Source: Paenibacillus xylanilyticus (lineage in GTDB: Bacteria > Bacillota > Bacilli > Paenibacillales > Paenibacillaceae). Taken from it: a stretch of 64,000 nucleotides of DNA. The stretch covers positions 62,001-126,000 of the forward strand of contig NZ_JABMCB010000187.1 in the NCBI RefSeq assembly GCF_013359935.1, given 5' to 3'. Positions 44,775 through 53,217 of the stretch are shown piece after piece (positions within the stretch are counted from its first letter, which is position 1; each line of letters opens with the position of its first letter). Below the pieces are notes generated by a model, which saw nothing but the letters and a program-made list of their open reading frames with translations, was not told where the DNA came from and did no database searches. The translations under genes were made by a program, and so were the position numbers.

Positions 44775-46172
44775 ATGAAGATGAATTACAGAAGCAAATT
44801 GCTGCTTGCCTTATGTGCACTCCTTATTCTTCCGATGGGTCAGACTTCACATGCAGCTACGGTTCAGAACAATTTCTATAATGTGGTCATGCAGGATGGT
44901 GCAGACCCCTGGGTGTATAAGCATACGGATGGATTCTACTATTTTACCAAAACAACCGGTGGCAACGTGACCATATGGAAATCTGCTCAGCTGACGACCA
45001 TTGATGCGGCACCGACAACTGTGGTGAACACGGGCTGCTGCGGAATTTGGGCTCCGGAGCTGCATTACATCAATGGTGCCTGGTATATCTATTACGCCAA
45101 GGACGACGGGGACAACGTCAATCATCGCATGTACGTGATGGAAAATACGTCGGCTGACCCGACCGAGGGAACCTGGCAGTATAAAGGACAGATCACGGAC
45201 CCCACCAATAAGTGGGCTATCGACGGGACGGTATTACAGGTGAACGGACAGCTCTACTTCATCTGGTCGGGCTGGGAAGGAGATACGAATGTAAGGCAGA
45301 ATCTGTACATTGCTCATATGAGCAATCCGTGGACCATTGATTCGAATCGGGTAGAGATTGCGCGGCCAACCTATGCATGGGAGACCAATCACTCCCCCAA
45401 CGTCAATGAAGGTCCACAAGTGATCATTCGAAACGGTGTGATCAGCCTTGTGTACTCGGCCAGCGGAAGCTGGACCAATGATTACTCACTTGGACTTATT
45501 ACGGCGAGTACGTCGAGCAATTTGCTGAACCCGGCATCCTGGACCAAGCGCAGTCAGCCGATATTCCAGTTAGGAAACGGTCTATATGGCCCAGGTCATC
45601 AGTCGTTTACCAAGTCTCCAGATGGAACCGAGGATTGGATGATATATCATACAGCGAAATACAATAATGCGGGTTGGAATCGAGAGATTCGAATGCAAAA
45701 ATTCACCTGGAATGCGGACAATACACCGAATCTGGGCGTACCGGCGGATCCTAATGTTCCTATTGCACTGCCTTCTGGAGAAGCGCAGCATGTTCGATAT
45801 GAAGGGGAAGAGGGAACATTCGGAGGTATAGCTTACGCCTCGCAGAGTCCTGCCGGATCTGGAGGGATGAAGGCCGGACATATGGATACCGTGGACAGCT
45901 ATGTTGAATTCGATGTGAATGCAGCATCCGCGGGTACCTACATTTTGCTGGCACGAACCGCGAACGGCACAGCTGGGGGCAATTGGTCGAATCTGCTGCT
46001 GAGTGTAAATGGAGGAACGGCCAATCCTTTTCATATGACCAACAAAGGATGGGAGAACTGGGGGCTGTCTACCGCCAAGATTCAACTGAAGGCAGGCGTG
46101 AACAAGATTCGCTTTTCCAAAGGCGAAGGTTACGGAGAACTGGACTTTTTTGATATTAAACCCGCCAACTAG
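44775..46172 (+). CDS. secreted GH43 hydrolase with C-terminal carbohydrate-binding module
   Basis: 465-aa secreted enzyme. Signal peptide (MKMNYRSK, hydrophobic LLLALCALLILPMG, cut near SHAA). GH43 carboxylates: Asp44 (GADPWVYKHTDGFYYF), Asp150 (AIDGTV) and Glu212 (NEGPQV). From about residue 335 a beta-sandwich module of CBM35/CBM6 type follows (VRYEGEEGTFGG, YVEFDVNAASAGTYILLARTANG, GVNKIRFSKGEGYGELDFF). Likely trims arabinose-containing polysaccharide outside the cell to feed the importer. GTG 44769 and ATG 44781 are alternative starts. Confidence 0.9.
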   Translation: MKMNYRSKLLLALCALLILPMGQTSHAATVQNNFYNVVMQDGADPWVYKHTDGFYYFTKTTGGNVTIWKSAQLTTIDAAPTTVVNTGCCGIWAPELHYINGAWYIYYAKDDGDNVNHRMYVMENTSADPTEGTWQYKGQITDPTNKWAIDGTVLQVNGQLYFIWSGWEGDTNVRQNLYIAHMSNPWTIDSNRVEIARPTYAWETNHSPNVNEGPQVIIRNGVISLVYSASGSWTNDYSLGLITASTSSNLLNPASWTKRSQPIFQLGNGLYGPGHQSFTKSPDGTEDWMIYHTAKYNNAGWNREIRMQKFTWNADNTPNLGVPADPNVPIALPSGEAQHVRYEGEEGTFGGIAYASQSPAGSGGMKAGHMDTVDSYVEFDVNAASAGTYILLARTANGTAGGNWSNLLLSVNGGTANPFHMTNKGWENWGLSTAKIQLKAGVNKIRFSKGEGYGELDFFDIKPAN

Positions 46173-46191
46173 AATATGATTGTTCAGATTT

Positions 46192-46228
46192 AACCCTGCC
46201 GGTCTATATTAGACCTTGGCGGGGTTTT
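46192..46228 (+). terminator. terminator of the second glycan operon
   Basis: AACCCTGCC with inner GGTCT / AGACC, closing with GGCGGGGTT and a short T run. Confidence 0.8.
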
Positions 46229-46260
46229 CTTGTTTCGCTGGATTTGTAACTCTAATGTCA

Positions 46261-46282
46261 TTCATATTCAGTTCATAAATGT
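46261..46282 (+). promoter_or_regulatory. TTCATA direct repeat upstream of the Drr-like exporter, candidate OmpR-type regulator box
   Basis: TTCATA at 46261 and again at 46272, 11 bp apart, followed by TATAAA at 46298. The same repeat lies before both hydrolase genes (53111 and 54255). Direct repeats with an 11-bp period are typical of OmpR/PhoP-class response regulators. Confidence 0.6.
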
Positions 46283-46323
46283 ACGATATTCTTCTCCTAT
46301 AAACGATATGGGAGGAACAACAA

Positions 46324-47355
46324 TTGATAAATACACACCAAAGTACCATAAATACGAATCAAGGGGAATGGGCAATTGAAGCGGAAGAACTTGTCAAAAC
46401 GTTCGGGAATCATCGTGCAGTGGATGGCGTGAATTTGAAAGTCGGGGCAGGTACGATCTACGGCGTGCTCGGTCCGAATGGTGCAGGCAAAACGACAACG
46501 ATCAGCATGCTGGCTACCCTGCTGCGTCCCGATGAGGGTTCAGCCCGGATATTCGGGCACGATGTAGTGAAAGAGTCTCATATGGTTCGCCAGCTTATCG
46601 GGCTGACCGGACAATATGCTTCGGTTGACGAGTCGCTTAGTGCCAACGAAAACCTGATGATTTTCTCGCGCTTACTGGGACTTGGAAGAACGGAAGCCAA
46701 ACGCAAAACGGCAGAGCTGCTGGAGGAGTTCGGTTTGATAGAAGCCGCTAAACGACCGTTGAAGAGCTTTTCGGGAGGGATGCGCCGTCGTCTGGATCTG
46801 GCAGCCAGTCTTATTGCCCAGCCGCCGCTGATCTTTCTGGATGAACCAACGACAGGTTTGGATCCCCGCACCCGTGTGCAGATGTGGAACACGATTCGGC
46901 AACTGGTAAGATCGGGTTCAACCGTATTGTTAACTACCCAGTATCTGGATGAGGCAGATCAACTGGCCGACCGCGTTGCTGTCATCGATCATGGACGTGT
47001 GGTTGCGGAAGGTACTGTGGATCATTTGAAAGCTTCGCTGGGAACGGCTTCACTCCATTTGCGAATTCAGGAACCCTTGCGCATTGAAACAGCCCGGCAG
47101 ATTGTGGAGCAGATCCTTCGAACAGAATCCAGCGTATCAGCGGAAGCAGGGAAGATTACTGCACCGATGGCGAATGCGAATATTACAGCAGATCTGTTGA
47201 TAGCTTTCCGTTCCGCAGGCATTGATCTGGCTGAGATGAGTGTCCAGAAACCTACACTTGATGAAGTGTTTCTTACCATTACGGGCCAAGATGCGAGTGG
47301 CAATACATCTGATACGTCTCAAGAATCACAAGCAGTGGAGGAGTTGCAAGTATGA
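46324..47355 (+). CDS. ABC transporter ATP-binding protein (DrrA-like)
   Basis: 343-aa ATPase of the daunorubicin-resistance (DrrA) group. Walker A GPNGAGKTTT, signature SFSGGMRRRLDLA, Walker B LIFLDEPTTGLD, switch histidine region TTQYLDEADQL, and a C-terminal DUF4162-like tail (about 235-325). Drives export with the permease encoded next, the start of which overlaps by 4 bases. Start is TTG 46324 after GGGAGGA. The substrate is probably an antibiotic or lipophilic toxin. Upstream TTCATA repeats suggest control by a neighbouring response regulator. Confidence 0.92.
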   Translation: MINTHQSTINTNQGEWAIEAEELVKTFGNHRAVDGVNLKVGAGTIYGVLGPNGAGKTTTISMLATLLRPDEGSARIFGHDVVKESHMVRQLIGLTGQYASVDESLSANENLMIFSRLLGLGRTEAKRKTAELLEEFGLIEAAKRPLKSFSGGMRRRLDLAASLIAQPPLIFLDEPTTGLDPRTRVQMWNTIRQLVRSGSTVLLTTQYLDEADQLADRVAVIDHGRVVAEGTVDHLKASLGTASLHLRIQEPLRIETARQIVEQILRTESSVSAEAGKITAPMANANITADLLIAFRSAGIDLAEMSVQKPTLDEVFLTITGQDASGNTSDTSQESQAVEELQV

Positions 47356-48167
47356 ACAGTACAATAGCGAAACAAAACCCAAGTCGTAAGCTGAGAAAAT
47401 ACACAAGCTTTGGGCAAACCGTCCGGAATTCCTTAACGATGGCTTACCGTGGGATCTTAAAGGTTCGACGAACACCAGAGCAATTATTCGATGTTACCCT
47501 ACAGCCGATCATTTTCACATTGATGTTTACGTACATTTTTGGTGGTGCGGTCTCGGGAAACATTCAAGCTTATTTGTTGGTCATTATTCCGGGTATACTT
47601 GTGCAGACGGTAATTACAAGCTCAGTCGTTACTGGTGTGCAGTTGCGTGAGGATATGGATAAAGGGGTATTCGACCGATTCAAATCATTGCCTATAGCAC
47701 GTATTGCGCCTCTGGCCGGAGCATTGCTGGCAGACACGATCCGATATACCATTGCAACGGTACTAACCTTTGCGATAGGCTATTTATTGGGATATAGCCC
47801 TGCAGGTGGATTGGGACATGTCGCGCTGGCCGGGCTGCTCGTCATCGCTTGTTCATGGGCTATCAGTTGGATATTTGCTTTTCTTGGTGTGATTGCTCGC
47901 ACAGCGTCCAGTGTACAAGGGATTTCCATGCTCGTCCTGTTTCCACTCACCTTTGCTTCGAATGCTTTCGTTCCGGTAGATACGATGCCGAATTGGCTTC
48001 AGTGGGTAGTCAATGTCAATCCGATATCCCATTTGGTTTCAGCTGTACGGGAATTGGCGAATCAAGGGACAATGGGCACAGATCTGGTGAGCAGTCTTGC
48101 CGGAGCTGCGGTTATTGTAGCCATTTTTGCACCATTGACAGTACGGGCATATATGCGCAGAACATAA
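47352..48167 (+). CDS. ABC-2 type exporter permease (DrrB-like)
   Basis: 271-aa permease with six predicted helices; ABC-2 features include FDVTLQPIIFTLMFTYIFGGAV, the GVQLREDMDKGVFDRFKSLPIAR coupling region and FPLTFASNAFVPVDTMPNWLQW. ATGA overlap with the ATPase gene. Together they form a half-size efflux pump. Confidence 0.92.
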   Translation: MNSTIAKQNPSRKLRKYTSFGQTVRNSLTMAYRGILKVRRTPEQLFDVTLQPIIFTLMFTYIFGGAVSGNIQAYLLVIIPGILVQTVITSSVVTGVQLREDMDKGVFDRFKSLPIARIAPLAGALLADTIRYTIATVLTFAIGYLLGYSPAGGLGHVALAGLLVIACSWAISWIFAFLGVIARTASSVQGISMLVLFPLTFASNAFVPVDTMPNWLQWVVNVNPISHLVSAVRELANQGTMGTDLVSSLAGAAVIVAIFAPLTVRAYMRRT

Positions 48168-48298
48168 TTGGAAATCATCAAATTTTGCTTAAAACGCGTA
48201 GCTTGTCAGGAAAGAGACGTTATGCCTTCATGGTATAAGGTCTCCTTCTTGACAGAATGTGGAGTATAAGGCAAGGTTGCCTGAAGGAGGTGGTCACA

Positions 48299-48973
48299 TT
48301 GACAAGCATATTGGTCGTTGATGACGACCCGCATATCCGAGAGCTGGTAGGACATTTTTTACAGCAGGAAGGTTTGCACGTAATCGAGGCTGTTGACGGA
48401 CTGGATGCATTGCGATTACTCGCTGACCATAATGTCGGCCTGGTCGTTCTCGATATTATGATGCCGGGCATGGATGGATGGGAGCTGTGTCGTGAACTGC
48501 GTAAACAGACCGACTTGCCACTTCTGATGTTAACGGCAAAAGGAGATACTTCGCAGATCATAAAAGGTTTTACGCTCGGGACGGATGATTATCTGGTGAA
48601 GCCTTTTGACCCTTTGGTGCTTGTCGCTCGGGTAAAGGCATTGTTGAAACGATACCGGATTATGACTTCACAAGCCGTATTTCTGGGCGATCTCGTTCTG
48701 CGTCGTGATACATTTGAGTGCAGGAAGGGCGATCAGGATATTGTGCTGCCACGCAAAGAATTTGAACTTCTGTTCACCCTTGCCAGTTATCCTGGAAAGA
48801 CATTTACGCGTGATCAGTTAATTGAAAAGATCTGGGGTTATGATTATGAAGGTGACGAAAGAACGATTGACGTGCATATTAAACGTCTTCGCGAGCGTTT
48901 CCCCGAAGAGGATCACACCTTCATCATCCGCACCATGCGAGGTTTGGGCTACCGACTGGAGGTTAGGCAATGA
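48299..48973 (+). CDS. OmpR/PhoB family response regulator
   Basis: 224-aa regulator: receiver domain (acidic pocket VVDDDP, phospho-acceptor Asp52 in VVLDIMMPGMDGW, Thr in LMLTAKG, Lys in DDYLVKPFDP) and a C-terminal winged helix (about 130-222; DERTIDVHIKRLRERF and TMRGLGYRLEV). The longer frame from 48257 is rejected because AAGGAGGTGG is spaced for TTG 48299. Overlaps its kinase by ATGA. Candidate regulator of the TTCATA-repeat genes. Confidence 0.92.
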   Translation: MTSILVVDDDPHIRELVGHFLQQEGLHVIEAVDGLDALRLLADHNVGLVVLDIMMPGMDGWELCRELRKQTDLPLLMLTAKGDTSQIIKGFTLGTDDYLVKPFDPLVLVARVKALLKRYRIMTSQAVFLGDLVLRRDTFECRKGDQDIVLPRKEFELLFTLASYPGKTFTRDQLIEKIWGYDYEGDERTIDVHIKRLRERFPEEDHTFIIRTMRGLGYRLEVRQ

Positions 48974-50046
48974 AGCCGGAGCCTGGAATTCTTCATATTG
49001 CCAAAAATGTAATCCTGGTATCACTGGCCCTATTTATATGCTGGACTGGGGCGTTCTATATTACGAGGAGCGCGTATTCCCATATCGCGTGGCAACCGCA
49101 TGAATTGATTGCTTTTCTCATCAATGCCATGCTCGGATTCATTCTATTTGGCTTATGCATCACAATCATTGGTCCATTGGTTAAAGGCAGAGAATACGAA
49201 TTCTTTAACGAGTTGATTGAGGCTTTGAAAAGAATCTCCCGGGGCGACTTTCGCGTAAATCTGGATTCGACCCTCGCCAAACGAAAAGGCAGACAGGGAC
49301 ATGATCACCCGTTTGCCCAACTGGTAGAGGGTATCAATGACATGGCCGCGAATCTCAAAGTGATGGAAGAACTCCGCCAGGAGTTCATTTCTAACGTGTC
49401 ACATGAGATCGGATCACCACTAACGTCGATCAGCGGATTCGCCAGAGCGCTGAAGGATACAACGATGGATCAGGAGAAACGCGACCAATATTTGACGATT
49501 ATTGAAACGGAGTGTGTTCGTTTGTCCAGACTCAGTGATAATTTGATGAAGCTCGCTGTTCTGGACTCATCCGAGCATGCCTCTCAGCAAACATCCTATC
49601 GATTGGATCGACAACTGGTTACTCTTGTACTCTCCTGTGAGCCCCAATGGGATGACAAAAAAATAGAGATGAACGTGGAACTGGAAGAAGTCGAAATCGT
49701 TGCAGATAAGGACTTGATGATTCAGGTGTGGATTAACCTGATCCATAATGCAATCAAGTTTACACCCAAAGGCGGGAAAATTGATATTTTCCTTACACAA
49801 AGTGAAGACGAGGTCAATGTGCGCATCACAGATACAGGTCCTGGTATCGCACCTCAGGATCAACCTCGGATATTTGAAAGGTTCTACAAAGCAGATCAAT
49901 CCCGTACACGTACTGCAGGCGGGAGTGGACTGGGGTTGTCCATTGTGCAAAAAATAGTTGAGATGCACGATGGTTCTGTCTCGGTATCCAGTGAACCAGG
50001 AGAAGGTGCAGCGTTTACCGTACAGCTACCAATATGCTCTGTATAA
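48970..50046 (+). CDS. sensor histidine kinase (HisKA type, short sensor)
   Basis: 358-aa kinase with two close transmembrane helices (about 10-32 and 45-70), almost no extracellular loop, a HAMP-like linker, phospho-acceptor His145 in NVSHEIGSPLTSISGFARAL and ATP-binding boxes NLIHNAIKFTPKGG, DTGPGIA and GGSGLGLSIV. The H box reads SHEIGSP instead of the common SHELRTP. The tiny sensor loop is the intramembrane-sensing layout used for cell-envelope or antibiotic stress, in line with the exporter beside it. Confidence 0.9.
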   Translation: MKPEPGILHIAKNVILVSLALFICWTGAFYITRSAYSHIAWQPHELIAFLINAMLGFILFGLCITIIGPLVKGREYEFFNELIEALKRISRGDFRVNLDSTLAKRKGRQGHDHPFAQLVEGINDMAANLKVMEELRQEFISNVSHEIGSPLTSISGFARALKDTTMDQEKRDQYLTIIETECVRLSRLSDNLMKLAVLDSSEHASQQTSYRLDRQLVTLVLSCEPQWDDKKIEMNVELEEVEIVADKDLMIQVWINLIHNAIKFTPKGGKIDIFLTQSEDEVNVRITDTGPGIAPQDQPRIFERFYKADQSRTRTAGGSGLGLSIVQKIVEMHDGSVSVSSEPGEGAAFTVQLPICSV

Positions 50047-50133
50047 AAGCCGCGTAAATAGAGGTTAAGATGCTGGAAGGAGGGAAACAAACTGCTGATA
50101 CCTTCGACTCGCCAAAAGCATTTCATTACAGTC

Positions 50134-50838
50134 ATGAATTCGTTCCCGGAAAAACAAAAGTATTCCAAAGCAGAGCTGCTAATTAACGAATTGAAACTAA
50201 ATTCTTCTGGAAAAGTTGAGATGTTCTACTCTCCGCACAATGAATATATCAAACCTTCCGCAGAAGTCATGCTCGTCGGCATCACACCGGGCTGGCAGCA
50301 GATGGAGATTGCTTTTCGAACGGCGATCAAAGCGTTAAAGGATCAGCAATCCTTTGAACATGCCTGTAAAGAAGCAAAATTTGCAGCAAGAATGGCCGGA
50401 ACAATGCGAGCCAACTTGGTTCATATGCTGCAGGAAATAGGGCTGCATCACTATTTAAGCGTTCCTCATGTACAAAGGTTATTTGAACCTGAATGTCCAA
50501 TTTTGCACACCACTTCCCTGATCCGATTTCCAATCTTTGTGGATCAACAGAATTATAATGGACACTTACCATCCATTCGAGAAAATACATTTCTGTATCA
50601 TGCCGTGCTTGGGTCGTTTCTGCCTGAAGTGAATCAGTTAAATCATCCCCTCATCATTCCATTAGGTAAGTCTGTTGAGGCTGTGCTTCGTCAATTGCTT
50701 GATGAAGGTCGAATAAAAGAAGAAAGAATATTGTGGGGCTTCCCTCATCCGTCAGGTGCCAACGGCCACCGTGTAAAACAGTTTGAGAATTCCAAAGCCG
50801 GGATGCAGGACATTTTACGCAGCATGTTCAAATTTTAA
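50134..50838 (+). CDS. uracil-DNA glycosylase superfamily-like protein
   Basis: 234-aa protein with the two anchor motifs of the UDG fold: VMLVGITPGWQQME (the GxxPG water-activating loop) and a C-terminal WGFPHPSGANGHR (the HPS-type loop). The catalytic Asp or Asn after the first motif is not obvious, so it may bind rather than excise bases. ATG 50134 has no ribosome site; a strong one (GGAAGGAGGG, 50075-50084) is instead spaced for an in-frame CTG at 50092, which would add 14 residues. It separates the two two-component systems and shows no functional link to them. Confidence 0.7.
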   Translation: MNSFPEKQKYSKAELLINELKLNSSGKVEMFYSPHNEYIKPSAEVMLVGITPGWQQMEIAFRTAIKALKDQQSFEHACKEAKFAARMAGTMRANLVHMLQEIGLHHYLSVPHVQRLFEPECPILHTTSLIRFPIFVDQQNYNGHLPSIRENTFLYHAVLGSFLPEVNQLNHPLIIPLGKSVEAVLRQLLDEGRIKEERILWGFPHPSGANGHRVKQFENSKAGMQDILRSMFKF

Positions 50839-50954
50839 CTCGTTCCTGTATAAAGAACGTATTATATACGAGAAGAAGTTTGCTTTTTACGAATCCAATA
50901 GGGAAATAATGGTTAACGACTACTTAAGATGGAAGACAGGAAAAGAGGACACAA

Positions 50955-51629
50955 ATGCCTACAATACTGGTTGCTGACGACGATCCGAATATTCGTGAAC
51001 TCGTCTGTTTATTTTTGAGAAATGACGGATTTGAAACGGCTGAAGCCGCGAATGGCAAGGAGGCTCTGACCGTTTACAGCTCAACACCTATTGATCTTGT
51101 CGTGCTTGATATCATGATGCCTGTCATGGATGGCTGGACGTTATGCAAGGAGCTGCGAAGAGCCAATCCTGATCTTCCGTTGCTCATGCTGACGGCGAGA
51201 GGTGAGACCTGGGAGAAGGTGAAGGGATTCGAACTGGGGACCGATGATTATCTGACTAAACCGTTTGATCCGTTGGAGCTCACAGCTCGTGTTCGTGCAT
51301 TACTGAAACGATACAAAATCGGCTCCACGCAGACGATTCATTTTGGTAACGTCACCCTGGATCGACAAACGTATAAGGTGATGAGAGGAACGGAGTCGCT
51401 TACGTTACCCCTGAAAGAATTTGAATTGCTGTATAAGCTTGCGGGAACACCCGGACAAGTCTATACACGAGAGCAATTGATCGATCAGATCTGGGGCATT
51501 GATTACACTGGTGATGATCGAACAGTAGACGTACATATTAAACGCCTGCGTGAGCGATTCGCGACGACGTCTGAATTTCGAATTGAGACAGTGCGCGGGC
51601 TTGGATACCGCCTTGAGGTATATGAATGA
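50955..51629 (+). CDS. OmpR/PhoB family response regulator
   Basis: 224-aa, same length as and clearly paralogous to the regulator at 48299. Receiver Asp52 in VVLDIMMPVMDGW, DDYLTKPFDP, and winged helix ending DDRTVDVHIKRLRERF, TVRGLGYRLEVYE. The recognition-helix region is almost identical to the first regulator, so overlapping targets are likely. Ribosome site AGAGGA; ATGA overlap with its kinase. Confidence 0.93.
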   Translation: MPTILVADDDPNIRELVCLFLRNDGFETAEAANGKEALTVYSSTPIDLVVLDIMMPVMDGWTLCKELRRANPDLPLLMLTARGETWEKVKGFELGTDDYLTKPFDPLELTARVRALLKRYKIGSTQTIHFGNVTLDRQTYKVMRGTESLTLPLKEFELLYKLAGTPGQVYTREQLIDQIWGIDYTGDDRTVDVHIKRLRERFATTSEFRIETVRGLGYRLEVYE

Positions 51630-52993
51630 TCAGGTCGCTATACATACGTGTAGTTCTGACATTTTTGGTCTCCGTCATCGCAGGTACGGTCATTTCTTTT
51701 TTTATGTCTATCTGGATATTTGAGGACAAGTTGAACGAGAACGCTCAAATCAATTTACGTAACTTTGGACAAGATGTTGTGCAGATTTACAAAACCCTTC
51801 CCTTACGCGAAGCAGAGTCATTCGTTAGTAAGATGAAGCAGCTGGATTCCTATTATATTCGAATGTACGATGCAGCGGGTCACTTCCAGTCGTATGGAAA
51901 GCTTAACGGACATAAATTGGCCCCGGTGACGGAGGAGCGGCTTAAGAAAGTGTTAGACGGAGGTGTTGTTCAGGACAATCCGAACGGTATTGCATCCGTT
52001 CTTCTAGGTTTGCCAGTGAAAACGGAAATGGGAACGAAAGCCATGTTTCTGGAGACGCTCGCTCCACCCTCGTCCTCCTTTGTCGTCAAATTTGCTTCGA
52101 TCTTTGCAACCTGTTCATTGATTGCAGGAAGTCTTATCATTCTGGTAGCATCCATATATTTGGTTAGACCAATCAAAAAACTGACAAGAGCGACGAAGCG
52201 GATCGCTGCCGGAGATTTCAACGTCAAGCTGAATATCAAGCAAACCGGAGAACTGGGGACGCTGGCACGCAGCTTCGAAGAAATGATGCAGGATCTGCAG
52301 CAGTTGGAGCAGATGCGCAGGGAATTTGTAACGAATGTATCGCACGAGGTTCAATCTCCGCTTACTTCAATATCCGGTTATGCTCAAGCACTGAAGCAAG
52401 TAAATCTCTCAGAGCACGAAAGAAGCAAATATCTTGAGATTATTATCGCCGAGGCGAAGCGGATGTCCAAAATGAGTGATAATTTGCTCAAGTTGAGCAT
52501 GCTTGAATCACAGTCTCAGCAACCTCGACTTAGCACACTCAGCCTGGATGAACAGATCAGGCGCGTCATTGTAACTCTCCAGCCACAATGGTCTGCACGC
52601 AGCATTCACTTTGAGCTTGATCTCCAGGCTGTTAAAGTTGTGGCGGATCACGACCAGTTGAATCAGGTGTGGACGAATATTCTCAGCAATGGCATCAAAT
52701 TTTCCAGGGATGAGGGGGTAATTCGTGTCAGCCTGGAGCAGGATGTCAAAAATGTGATCGTCCGAATTTCCGATAGTGGCATTGGTATCCCTCTGGAAGA
52801 TCAGAAACGCATATTCGAACGGTTTTTCAAGGCAGATCGTTCCCACAGTCGCAAATATGACGGTAGCGGAATGGGACTCGCCATCGTGAAGCAGATTATA
52901 TCGCTTCATCAAGGGGACATCCGGGTGGAAAGTGAGCCTGATCAAGGCACAACCTTTATTGTCACGCTGCCAATCACTCCACCAACGGAATAG
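51626..52993 (+). CDS. sensor histidine kinase (HisKA, HAMP)
   Basis: 455-aa kinase: transmembrane helix about 7-30, extracellular sensor about 32-150, second helix about 152-178, HAMP (RPIKKLTRATKRIAAGDFNVKL), phospho-acceptor His240 in NVSHEVQSPLTSISGYAQAL, and ATP-binding boxes NILSNGIKFSRDEG, DSGIGIP and GSGMGLAIV. Unlike the kinase at 48970 it has a full extracellular domain, so the two systems probably sense different signals. Upstream of the alpha/beta hydrolase pair. Confidence 0.92.
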   Translation: MIRSLYIRVVLTFLVSVIAGTVISFFMSIWIFEDKLNENAQINLRNFGQDVVQIYKTLPLREAESFVSKMKQLDSYYIRMYDAAGHFQSYGKLNGHKLAPVTEERLKKVLDGGVVQDNPNGIASVLLGLPVKTEMGTKAMFLETLAPPSSSFVVKFASIFATCSLIAGSLIILVASIYLVRPIKKLTRATKRIAAGDFNVKLNIKQTGELGTLARSFEEMMQDLQQLEQMRREFVTNVSHEVQSPLTSISGYAQALKQVNLSEHERSKYLEIIIAEAKRMSKMSDNLLKLSMLESQSQQPRLSTLSLDEQIRRVIVTLQPQWSARSIHFELDLQAVKVVADHDQLNQVWTNILSNGIKFSRDEGVIRVSLEQDVKNVIVRISDSGIGIPLEDQKRIFERFFKADRSHSRKYDGSGMGLAIVKQIISLHQGDIRVESEPDQGTTFIVTLPITPPTE

Positions 52994-53058
52994 TTAGGCT
53001 TTACAGAATAAGGTGGGTGTATAAAATGCACGCCAGTTATCTAAACCGTATTTACATG

Positions 53059-53106
53059 CCACGTTTCACATGCAAGCTTTCTTGTATGTGAAACGTGGTT
53101 TTTTTG
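53059..53106 (+). terminator. long-stem terminator after the second kinase
   Basis: About 17 paired bases (CCACGTTTCACAT.. / ..ATGTGAAACGTGG plus CAAG/CTTG) followed by seven T. The TTCATA repeat of the next gene starts 5 bases later. Confidence 0.92.
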
Positions 53107-53110
53107 TTAG

Positions 53111-53149
53111 TTCATACTCTGTTCATATTGTCGTCATGGTGAGGACATC
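53111..53149 (+). promoter_or_regulatory. TTCATA tandem repeat upstream of the first hydrolase gene
   Basis: TTCATA at 53111, TTCATA at 53122 and a degenerate GTCATG at 53133, all 11 bp apart. The second copy sits where a -35 box would, with GACATC as a weak -10 at 53144. The arrangement is nearly identical to that at 54255. Confidence 0.65.
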
Positions 53150-53217
53150 TTGGTTGGTTAGGCTTGCATTTACGGCTTGTTATGCCATGAACCAGATAAG
53201 GACAGGAGCAGATGTGT

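Noticed and set aside
44134-44820. 228-aa minus-strand frame overlapping the GH2 end and GH43 start
   Set aside because: Covers catalytic regions of two convincing genes and has no recognisable domain.
48249-48270. TTGACA followed by TATAAG before the first OmpR-type regulator
   Set aside because: Spacer is only 10 bases, too short for a sigma-A promoter.
53059-53106. Long inverted repeat considered as an insertion-sequence end or small RNA
   Set aside because: Followed by a T run and placed right after a kinase stop codon; a terminator explains it, and no transposase is nearby.
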